A stretch of 7,635 nt of DNA from JBAZOB01 sp041648895 (GTDB lineage: Bacteria > Patescibacteriota > JAHJAL01), in NCBI GenBank assembly GCA_041648895.1, contig JBAZOB010000039.1, positions 1-7,635 of the forward strand, in the 5' to 3' direction. Shown here in pieces: positions 1 through 5,662 of this stretch. The stretch's first letter is position 1, and each line of letters opens with the position of its first letter. The translations under genes and the position numbers were made by a program. The notes below the pieces were generated by a model. The model was not told where the DNA came from. It did not search any database and saw only the letters and a list, made by a program, of their open reading frames with translations.

Positions 1-975
1 AAAATTGCTACCCGGAAGATATTGAATGATCGGATGTATGGTCGGATTGAGGTCGTTGATCCATTGGTGATGGAGTTGATGGATTTGCCGGCAATACGAC
101 GATTGAAAGACGTGTCACAATTTGGAGTGCCGACGAAATATTATCTCGCTAAGAATGGTTTTTCGCGGTGGGAACACAGTGTGGGGGTGATGATTTTGCT
201 CAAAAAACTGGGGGCCAGTCGGGAAGAGCAAGTAGCCGGTTTGCTGCACGATGTGTCGATTCCGGCTTTTTCGCATATTGGTGACTGGTTGTTTGGTAGT
301 GGGAAAAAGGGAGTGGAAAATTGGCATGATAATTTGCATGAAGAATACATTAAGAAACAGACTAAAATACCCCAGCTATTAAATGAATATGACTTTGATA
401 TTGACCATATTTTAGATGAGAAACGATTCGGATTATTAGAAAGACCAATGCCGGCTTTGTGCGCTGATCGGGTAGATTATGCTCTGCGGGAATTTCCTTT
501 AGAAAAGGCAACTATTTGCTTTAATTCTTTGGTAAATTACCAAAATGAGATTGTTTTTGCCAGTCGAGAGGCGGCGCAGATTTTCGCGCGGGGGTTTCTG
601 GATTTGCAGCAAAACCATTGGGCATCCAAGGAATGCTGTTTGCGATATAACCTTTTTACTCAAGTGCTGGAGCAGGCGTTGGCGGATGGGATTATCAATC
701 AGGCAGATTTCTTTCGTCAGGATGGTGAGAAATATATATTGGATCGGGTGGAAAATAGTGATAATCAATCGATTGGGAAAGGTTTGGATTTATTGACTCA
801 GCCAAATTTGGCCATAAATTGGGTGGGGGATAAGCCGGTAGTGAAAAAATTCCGCTATGTTGAGCCAAAATATTTAGATAATGATAATTTATTGGAGTTG
901 GTAAAAACTGATGAACAATATCGAATGGAGCTGGAGGCAGCGCGGGAGGCCAATCAAGCGGGATTTATGGTTTAA
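1..975 (+). CDS. HD-domain phosphohydrolase (COG1078/SAMHD1-like), 5' end probably outside window
   Basis: Predicted metal-dependent phosphohydrolase of the HD superfamily, cytoplasmic; the substrate is unknown (relatives cleave dNTPs or other nucleotides). The frame is open to the window edge. The residues before the TTG at 22 (KIATRKI) continue smoothly into LNDRMYGRIEV, which matches the usual family start (K-I-x-D-P-x-x-G-x-I), so the real start is probably upstream and TTG 22 is only a fallback. Numbering from TTG 22: RWEHSVG carries the first metal ligand (H52, preceded by R49), LLHDV is the HD pair (H76, D77), H85 and H106-E107 follow, and CADRVDYALRE carries D149, the distal metal Asp. 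At about 320 residues it is shorter than the roughly 430-residue YwfO-type members. The position after HD that is usually His (HDxGH or HDVSH) is Ile80 here. There is a 73-nt gap to the next gene with no obvious terminator. The HD family assignment is firm; the substrate is not inferable. Confidence 0.88.
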   Translation, partial: KIATRKILNDRMYGRIEVVDPLVMELMDLPAIRRLKDVSQFGVPTKYYLAKNGFSRWEHSVGVMILLKKLGASREEQVAGLLHDVSIPAFSHIGDWLFGSGKKGVENWHDNLHEEYIKKQTKIPQLLNEYDFDIDHILDEKRFGLLERPMPALCADRVDYALREFPLEKATICFNSLVNYQNEIVFASREAAQIFARGFLDLQQNHWASKECCLRYNLFTQVLEQALADGIINQADFFRQDGEKYILDRVENSDNQSIGKGLDLLTQPNLAINWVGDKPVVKKFRYVEPKYLDNDNLLELVKTDEQYRMELEAAREANQAGFMV

Positions 976-1010
976 AAATATGGATTGATTAATTAGCGGT
1001 GGATAATTTG

Positions 1011-1019
1011 TGATACCAT
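1011..1019 (+). promoter_or_regulatory. Extended -10 promoter candidate for the lipoprotein gene
   Basis: TGATACCAT has the extended -10 TG followed by TACCAT (4 of 6 to TATAAT). It lies 29 nt before the ATG at 1049, which would give a leader of about 23 nt. The block from 1011 to 1028 aligns with 2445-2462 ahead of the next gene (TGATAYYATGGKGTTG), and this similarity is the main support. No convincing -35 is visible 17 bp upstream. Confidence 0.4.
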
Positions 1020-1048
1020 GGGGTTGATAATTATTAATCAATACTGAG

Positions 1049-2431
1049 ATGAAAAAAGTTTTATGCGGATTAGTTTTATGTTTGATACCAGCCGCGGTTT
1101 TTTTGATGGCGGGTTGTCTTTTTACGCAAAACGTTGATTTGGTACAAAAAGAGGGGGCGAAAGGAGATCGAGAGAGAATTGAAGAAGTTTTGGTGAATAG
1201 TAATGACATAGTGGGGGGAGAATACGCGGTGATATTTGATAATGTCTTGAATGATAAAGCGGTGGGTTGGTTTCGAGCGGGCGATGAAAAATCCGGTTGG
1301 AAAGTGTGGGCGGCTGATAGGGTGGGCGAGGACTGGGAGTTAGTCACGATGGATGATCATCAATTTTTGCCATGTCAGGCCATACAACCTTTGTCGGAAT
1401 GGGTGGGAGTGGCGGATGTCTGTTATCGGGATGACGGTTGGCGGGTGGAATTATGGGATGAGGTGGAGTATCCGTTTCTGGAGGAGATGATTTTGAATAA
1501 ATATGGCAGTCAGATAATGTTGGCCAAAGGCAATATATATGGGTGGGGCGATTGGGCGGCGGGATCATTTAATTATTCCTGGGGACCGGGAGTGGAACCC
1601 AACTGGCATTATTTTGCGGCCGTTAAACAAAACGGGCAGTGGCAAGTGGTGGCTGACGCGGAGGAAGGAGGAGTGGCTTGCGCGGCGGTGGTGGATGACG
1701 ATTTTCCCAGTGAAGTTTTGATGACATGTTTGGATGATCAGGGTATGTCACAAAAAAGAGATTTTCTGACTGCCAACGGCGCAAAAATTAAACTAGCTTT
1801 GAATGAATATTTTGATTTGAGCGAGGAAGAACACGGTTATGATCAGATTAATACGTTGAGCGGAGACTATGCCGAGGGGTGGGTAGGACAATCCGGCAGT
1901 GCCAATTATCACAGTTGGGTAGCCGGAAGAGATGGTGATGAATGGCGGGTATTGCTTGATACCTCTCAAGGAAAACCTTTTAATTGTCGTGATGTGGAAC
2001 GAGAACTGGTGCCGTTGGATGTACTGGATAGTTGCTATGATGATAATTATGATCAATCAATGTCGAGAATTTTGAACCGGAACGAAGCGGAGATTTTGCC
2101 TGACAGGCAAGCGGTTGATTTTATGGATAAATTGGTGAGCGATTTGGAATTGAGTGAATTTGAAGAAAAAAATATCGAATATTTTTGGAATGGTGAAAGT
2201 GATCAGATCCCGCCGATTATACAAGCGATAAGTTTAAAATGGCCGCAAGTATCTCAAGATGGGGAAAACTATTATTTACTATTGGAAAATTATCTGAAAG
2301 ATGGGGGGTTTGAGTTCAAAAATAGTGGCCAGGCAACGGTGGCCGGGTCAGTCATGTACTTGCGGGACAATCTGGGATGCACAGTTTCGTTTAGTCCTTC
2401 TGATTATGAAATAATTTGCGGGGTGCTGTAG
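1049..2431 (+). CDS. Lipoprotein with three tandem 102-residue C-x15-C domains
   Basis: Predicted secreted, lipid-anchored protein of unknown function. Residues 1-22 are a signal peptide (MKK, a hydrophobic core, then the lipobox LMAGC), placing the lipidated cysteine at C23. About residues 40-335 consist of three tandem copies of one domain. The cysteine pairs C109/C125, C211/C227 and C313/C329 are each 16 residues apart and recur every 102 residues. Each copy also has a G-rich/aromatic segment, a W-x(8-11)-W stretch (W84/W96, W186/W198, W290/W299), then C-x15-C followed by an acidic turn (YRDDG, LDDQG, YDDN). Each pair probably forms a disulphide outside the cell. A different domain of about 120 residues (340-460) follows. 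I recall single copies of a similar repeat, ending in FPxxMVxxCYDD-like sequence, in hypothetical CPR proteins, but this is memory and not a search. The start gives a clean signal peptide; the only SD-like bases are GAG next to the ATG. It is followed after 57 nt by the DUF2330 gene. Confidence 0.85.
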   Translation: MKKVLCGLVLCLIPAAVFLMAGCLFTQNVDLVQKEGAKGDRERIEEVLVNSNDIVGGEYAVIFDNVLNDKAVGWFRAGDEKSGWKVWAADRVGEDWELVTMDDHQFLPCQAIQPLSEWVGVADVCYRDDGWRVELWDEVEYPFLEEMILNKYGSQIMLAKGNIYGWGDWAAGSFNYSWGPGVEPNWHYFAAVKQNGQWQVVADAEEGGVACAAVVDDDFPSEVLMTCLDDQGMSQKRDFLTANGAKIKLALNEYFDLSEEEHGYDQINTLSGDYAEGWVGQSGSANYHSWVAGRDGDEWRVLLDTSQGKPFNCRDVERELVPLDVLDSCYDDNYDQSMSRILNRNEAEILPDRQAVDFMDKLVSDLELSEFEEKNIEYFWNGESDQIPPIIQAISLKWPQVSQDGENYYLLLENYLKDGGFEFKNSGQATVAGSVMYLRDNLGCTVSFSPSDYEIICGVL

Positions 2432-2444
2432 AACAATGTTGGTA

Positions 2445-2453
2445 TGATATTAT
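2445..2453 (+). promoter_or_regulatory. Extended -10 promoter candidate for the DUF2330 gene
   Basis: TGATATTAT contains TG, one base, then TATTAT (5 of 6 to TATAAT), a good extended -10. It lies just after the TAG stop of the lipoprotein gene and 35 nt before the ATG at 2489. Its downstream bases (TGGTGTTGGAT) resemble those after the 1011 box. No good -35 is seen. It would allow this gene to be transcribed separately from the lipoprotein gene. Confidence 0.45.
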
Positions 2454-2488
2454 GGTGTTGGATCAAATAATTTAATAAAAAAAGCGGG

Positions 2489-3844
2489 ATGAAAAAAATT
2501 TGGTTATTTATTCTATTGTTATTGGTACCGTCGGTGGTGATGGCGGATGGTGGTTTGGTGTATATGCCGCAGCACTATGCTCGGGAGGCGGATCAAAAGG
2601 CGATTATTACTTATCATGATGGAACGGAGAATCTGATCCTGTCGATCAACTTTGAATCGGATAGTGATGATTTTGGCTGGATTGTGCCCGTGCCCAGTCG
2701 ACCCGAGGTGAGTGAGATTCGGGGTGATATTTTTGAACGGGTGAGCGAGATGGTGCGTAAACCGGTTATGTCCTATGATTACGAAAAAACGCCGATAAGT
2801 AGTTTTGGAGGTAGCTCTGATACAGGATCATATGTGGAGGTGCTGGAAACAAAAATCGTGGGTGATCTGATAACTAAAGTGGTGGATACCAATGACAGCC
2901 AGTTTTTCTATGAATGGCTCCAGGAAAATAATTATGAATTTCCAGCCGGGCGGGAAGATATTCTCGATCATTATATTAACAATGACTGGTATTTTATTTT
3001 GTCTAAAGTCGTTCCCGGGCGGGAAAAAAGCGGGGATACCCAGCCGATCAAGATTACTTTCGAAACTGACAAAATAGTTTTTCCAATGAAGATGACTCAG
3101 ATTTCTTTGGCGGCGTTGGAAGAAAAAGGAACATGGTATCCAGGTTGGCAAAATAATAGTATAGCTTTGGATCTATTTGTTTTTGCCGATGAGCCGATGG
3201 TGGATAGTATTAAAACGAGTGATTATAACGCCCGTTATTCAGAGGTGGAAGCAGCCGGCAAAGTGGATCGATGGCCAGTAGCTTGGCTAGTGGGCGAGTG
3301 GTTAGGTTTTGGTCCGCACATATATTTGACGAAATTATCAGCTGATTTGGAAATGTATATGATGGACGATGATTGGTATTTTAGTCGTTACACTGGTGGA
3401 GATGAGGCAGAAGTCAGTAGTAATTGGCTGACAATTATGTTTTGGAAGTCGGGTGATTATTTTGCCGAGCCAGGTATGTCCGGCTTATTTTTTAGGTGGT
3501 TTATTGGTGGATTTTTCTTGATAATGATGTGGCTAGTATTGGTTTGGCTACTGCGCCGGTTGGAACGAGTAAAAAGCAAAATAACCATGGTGGTTCTATG
3601 GTTATTGTTGTGGTTGGTTTGGAGTTATGTTTGGTATCGGTTATTGTTTTTTGTTAATTTTCTTTATCTTGATGATCGTTATATAAGTATTGCAGATTGG
3701 GCTAAATTACCGGGTTTACTAATGATATTTCTATTGATCTATCCACAGATAAAGTTATTTTTCTGGTTGGGACGGACCATGATGAAACATGATATTAAAC
3801 AGGTGATAAAAGAGGTGCAATCGGAAAACAAGGAAGACAAATAA
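2489..3844 (+). CDS. DUF2330-type envelope protein with C-terminal membrane segments
   Basis: Predicted exported, membrane-anchored protein of the DUF2330 family; the biochemical role is unknown. Residues 1-19 are a signal peptide ending VVMA-DGG. The family core follows: an Ala/Gln-rich strand leading to DFGWIVPVPSRPEV (61-74), the family's W-x-x-P-x-P hallmark; then YVEVLETKIVGDL (115-127); then FFYEWLQENNYEFP...ILDHYINNDWYFILSKV (139-174), matching the family pattern WL-x-x-N-G-Y...Y-I-x-x-x-W-x-F; then QPIKITFETDKIVFPMKMTQIS (185-206). The C-terminus adds about three hydrophobic helices (roughly 332-356, 366-393, 406-427) and a charged tail that ends KEVQSENKEDK. The large domain is therefore probably outside and the tail inside or outside depending on helix count. 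No Shine-Dalgarno is evident (AAAAAAAGCGGG-ATG). Its stop is separated by one base from the stop of the convergent CofE-like gene. Family assignment is from recalled motifs; I am fairly sure. Confidence 0.85.
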   Translation: MKKIWLFILLLLVPSVVMADGGLVYMPQHYAREADQKAIITYHDGTENLILSINFESDSDDFGWIVPVPSRPEVSEIRGDIFERVSEMVRKPVMSYDYEKTPISSFGGSSDTGSYVEVLETKIVGDLITKVVDTNDSQFFYEWLQENNYEFPAGREDILDHYINNDWYFILSKVVPGREKSGDTQPIKITFETDKIVFPMKMTQISLAALEEKGTWYPGWQNNSIALDLFVFADEPMVDSIKTSDYNARYSEVEAAGKVDRWPVAWLVGEWLGFGPHIYLTKLSADLEMYMMDDDWYFSRYTGGDEAEVSSNWLTIMFWKSGDYFAEPGMSGLFFRWFIGGFFLIMMWLVLVWLLRRLERVKSKITMVVLWLLLWLVWSYVWYRLLFFVNFLYLDDRYISIADWAKLPGLLMIFLLIYPQIKLFFWLGRTMMKHDIKQVIKEVQSENKEDK

Positions 3845-3845
3845 T

Positions 3846-4592
3846 TTATTTTATTTTTCTTTGCCAAGGTACGGCTTGGAGCAGGGGGGCGTAGAGGTCA
3901 TCGGCGGGGTCGATGACCATTTTTTTTAGTTCATCGGGGCTGGGGTTTCGGTCCTGGAATTGGATAAATGGAGTGTCTTCGATAATAGCTATCGGGGTTT
4001 GTTCGGCGCCTTCGCCCATAACCAGAGTGGCGGCGGCCGCTAGGGCATTGGCGTGGTTGGCCATGGTAACTTTCATTTGCTGGTTAAAGATATCGGGCTG
4101 GCCAATGTAGTTTTTGAGGGCTAAAAATCCGGAATGAGCAATGGCAATGCCGGTGGTACCCCAATGCAAAGGAGTGACAGTGCTATCAGTAATAATGATA
4201 CCAATCGAATTGTCCGGGTATTTTTGGTGTAAATATTCCCGAATCTGGTTGGCTGATTGTTGCGGATCGGCGGGCCAGGGGATCAGGTAGCCATTGGCAT
4301 TGGATTCGTCAATGCCGGCGGCGGGAATTAGAGTATGATGGTGAATTGTTAGCATAATGTTGTAGCGACTGTGGCTGGAAGGCAGGTAATAATCAGCTTC
4401 TTGTTTAATCAAAGTTTCTTTATCGATTGCTTGGGGATCGATTATTCTTTTTTCGCATATGGCAACCAATTTGGAAGTAACAGCGATAATGGTTGGTTGT
4501 TTGATGGGTGGCAGATATTGATCAAGAATGGAGTTAATATTGGGGGCATGTTGGGGGTCGATGATATTGGTGTGTATAGGAGTTATTTTCAT
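3846..4592 (-). CDS. CofE-like (F420-0:L-glutamate ligase family) protein
   Basis: Predicted cytoplasmic amino-acid ligase of the CofE/FbiB N-terminal family, which in methanogens and actinobacteria uses GTP to add glutamate to coenzyme F420. Visible family blocks: AVTSKLVAICEKR (37-49, usual TSK-x-V-S-x-x-E-x-R), IKQEADYYL (62-70), AAGIDESNANG (91-101, usual GID-x-SN), LIPWPADPQQSANQIREYL (103-121), IIITDSTVTPLHWGTTGIAIAHSGF (132-156, usual TDT-x-GRPWR-x-G), and MANHANALAAAATLVMGEGAEQTPIAII (177-204). Length (248) is normal for CofE, and the C-terminal DDLYAPLL...W looks complete. The GR of the usual TDT-x-GRPWR block is VT here and WR is LH, so the substrate may not be F420. No other F420 gene is in the window. 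The ATG at 4592 lies 10 nt from a perfect palindrome and 31 nt from a TATAAT; no Shine-Dalgarno. The protein is unusually rich in Pro (22) and His (10), in line with its lagging-strand base skew. Family assignment is firm, reaction uncertain. Confidence 0.83.
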   Translation of the reverse strand: MKITPIHTNIIDPQHAPNINSILDQYLPPIKQPTIIAVTSKLVAICEKRIIDPQAIDKETLIKQEADYYLPSSHSRYNIMLTIHHHTLIPAAGIDESNANGYLIPWPADPQQSANQIREYLHQKYPDNSIGIIITDSTVTPLHWGTTGIAIAHSGFLALKNYIGQPDIFNQQMKVTMANHANALAAAATLVMGEGAEQTPIAIIEDTPFIQFQDRNPSPDELKKMVIDPADDLYAPLLQAVPWQRKIK

Positions 4593-4601
4593 TGTTTATT
4601 A

Positions 4602-4622
4602 ATTACAAATGTAATTTGTAAT
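4602..4622. promoter_or_regulatory. Perfect 9-bp inverted repeat upstream of the CofE-like gene
   Basis: ATTACAAAT, three bases (GTA), then ATTTGTAAT. The arms are perfectly complementary. The palindrome lies 10 nt upstream of the CofE-like ATG and would overlap the transcription start expected from the TATAAT at 4629-4624 (minus strand). It could be an operator for a dimeric regulator or a small hairpin in the leader. The sequence alone does not decide between these. Confidence 0.45.
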
Positions 4623-4623
4623 T

Positions 4624-4629
4624 ATTATA
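4624..4629 (-). promoter_or_regulatory. -10 box candidate (TATAAT) for the CofE-like gene
   Basis: On the minus strand this reads TATAAT, a perfect -10 hexamer, 31 nt before the ATG. The CAACTC of the neighbouring repeat's terminal motif lies exactly 17 bp upstream, at the -35 position, but it does not resemble TTGACA. Confidence 0.45.
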
Positions 4630-4639
4630 TCCTATTATC

Positions 4640-4860
4640 AATTAATGAGTTGTGCTAATTAGTTATTTCCCTTGTCATCCCCGCCTTCCGGGGTCCCCGC
4701 CAACTCTTTAGATTGGTGGGGTGGGTTAGCGGGGATCTCATCATCAAGTTTATTATAAACGCCATATTGATGAGATCCCCGATAACCGGAGCGCTCCGCT
4801 ATGCTCCGCTTCCGGTCGGGGATGACATGAGGGATGGTTAATTAGCACAACTCATCCATT
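4640..4860. repeat. MITE-like palindromic element, copy 1 (about 221 bp)
   Basis: Non-coding element between divergent genes. Its ends form an inverted repeat: ATGAGTTGTGCTAATTA at 4645-4661 recurs perfectly in reverse complement at 4839-4855, and weaker similarity continues out to 4640 and 4860. Inside lie TGTCATCCCCG (4673) and its complement CGGGGATGACA ending at 4827. An inner 14-bp stem pairs CGGGGATCTCATCA (4730-4743) with 4768-4781. Arms are interrupted by two GC-rich stretches (about 4684-4727 and 4782-4816), the latter with a perfect palindrome GGAGCGCTCC. Ends and core match copy 2 at 6715-6879. No transposase gene is present, so any movement would need one in trans. No clear target-site duplication could be read. 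It might instead be a REP/BIME-type structural repeat. Confidence 0.75.
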
Positions 4861-4870
4861 GTTCGTAATG

Positions 4871-4876
4871 TATAAT
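4871..4876 (+). promoter_or_regulatory. -10 box candidate (TATAAT) for the nuclease gene
   Basis: A perfect TATAAT ends 6 nt before the ATG at 4883. With a normal -10 to start-site distance the mRNA would begin at or within a base or two of that ATG, giving a leaderless transcript. CAACTC of the repeat's terminal motif is again exactly 17 bp upstream (4848-4853), mirroring the minus-strand promoter on the other side of the repeat. Confidence 0.5.
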
Positions 4877-4882
4877 GAAATT

Positions 4883-5656
4883 ATGTATCAACGAACTAAA
4901 TATCTTTTTGACCCTAAAAGTAAGAGTCCGTTCAAAATATCGCGGAGCAAGATTGAGTTGTTTGTCCAGTGTCCGCGGTGTTTTTATTTGGATTTAAGAC
5001 ATGGTTTGAAAAGACCCTCGTGGCCGGCTTTTACTTTGAACAGTGCCGTAGATGCCTTGTTAAAAAAAGAGTTCGATACACACCGGGCTGGGAATACGGC
5101 TCATCCTTTGATGGCAGCTTATAAACTAAATTATCGACCGTTTGCCCACTCCAAAATGGATCAGTGGCGGCATAATTTTACCGGGGTGCAGGTGAAACAT
5201 GAGGTGACTAATTTTATGGTATATGGAGCGGTGGATGATATTTGGCAAGATGACGAGGGCAATTTGATGATTGTCGATTATAAATCAACCAGCACGGATA
5301 AACCGATTGATCTGAATGATCATTGGAAGGCAGCCTATAAGCGGCAGATGGAGTTTTATCAGTGGCTGGCGCGACACAATGAGGAGTTAGGAAAATATCG
5401 AGTGCTTGATCTGGGGTATTTTGTCTATTGCAACGGACAGAAAGATGTCGCCGCGTTTGATGCCAAGCTGGAGTTTAATATCGAATTAATCCCGTATGAA
5501 GGAAATGATGCCTGGGTGGAAGACAAAATTTTATCGGCTCATCAGTGTCTATCAAACGATAAAATTCCGGAGGCAGTCGCTGACTGTGAATATTGCCAGT
5601 ATCGACAGGCGGCAAAGACTTTGGAGATGTGGGGCGGGGATAGTTTATTTAGTTGA
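4883..5656 (+). CDS. PD-(D/E)XK (RecB/Cas4-like) nuclease family protein
   Basis: Predicted cytoplasmic DNA nuclease of the PD-(D/E)XK superfamily, 257 residues from ATG 4883. FKISRSKIELFVQCPRCFYLD (17-37) is the RecB/Cas4-type entry helix with a CPRC pair (C30, C33). GAVDDIW (115-121, D118/D119) and LMIVDYKSTS (128-137, D132-Y-K134) give the catalytic D...D-x-K, and YKRQMEFYQWL (152-162) supplies the following Gln-Tyr helix. The C-terminus has C222 and CEYC (C235, C238), so two CxxC pairs bracket the nuclease core, as expected for an Fe-S or zinc site. The protein closely resembles a nuclease I recall as widespread in CPR genomes; its biological role (repair, DNA uptake or recombination) is unknown. 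Other in-frame starts are TTG 4859 and ATG 4868. I prefer ATG 4883 because the TATAAT at 4871-4876 would exclude the earlier starts from the mRNA and because family members start near this point. It ends TGA TAA and lies 6 nt before the flippase-like gene, probably in one transcript. Confidence 0.87.
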   Translation: MYQRTKYLFDPKSKSPFKISRSKIELFVQCPRCFYLDLRHGLKRPSWPAFTLNSAVDALLKKEFDTHRAGNTAHPLMAAYKLNYRPFAHSKMDQWRHNFTGVQVKHEVTNFMVYGAVDDIWQDDEGNLMIVDYKSTSTDKPIDLNDHWKAAYKRQMEFYQWLARHNEELGKYRVLDLGYFVYCNGQKDVAAFDAKLEFNIELIPYEGNDAWVEDKILSAHQCLSNDKIPEAVADCEYCQYRQAAKTLEMWGGDSLFS

Positions 5657-5662
5657 TAAATT

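Noticed and set aside
889..1347. 152-codon minus-strand open frame opposite the HD gene end and the lipoprotein start
   Set aside because: Its product is low-complexity (Ser, Thr, Pro, Asn rich) with no family motif. It runs antisense to the lipoprotein signal peptide and first domain, whose repeat structure shows that the plus frame is the coding one.
4371..4658. 95-codon plus-strand frame across the CofE-like start and into repeat copy 1
   Set aside because: It is antisense to conserved CofE-family motifs and runs into the palindrome and repeat; no recognisable protein features.
4883..5656. PD-(D/E)XK nuclease as Cas4 or part of a defence system
   Set aside because: No cas genes, restriction-modification or other defence partners are nearby, and the sequence resembles a widespread CPR housekeeping-type nuclease. 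Neighbours are a flippase-like protein and an antiporter.
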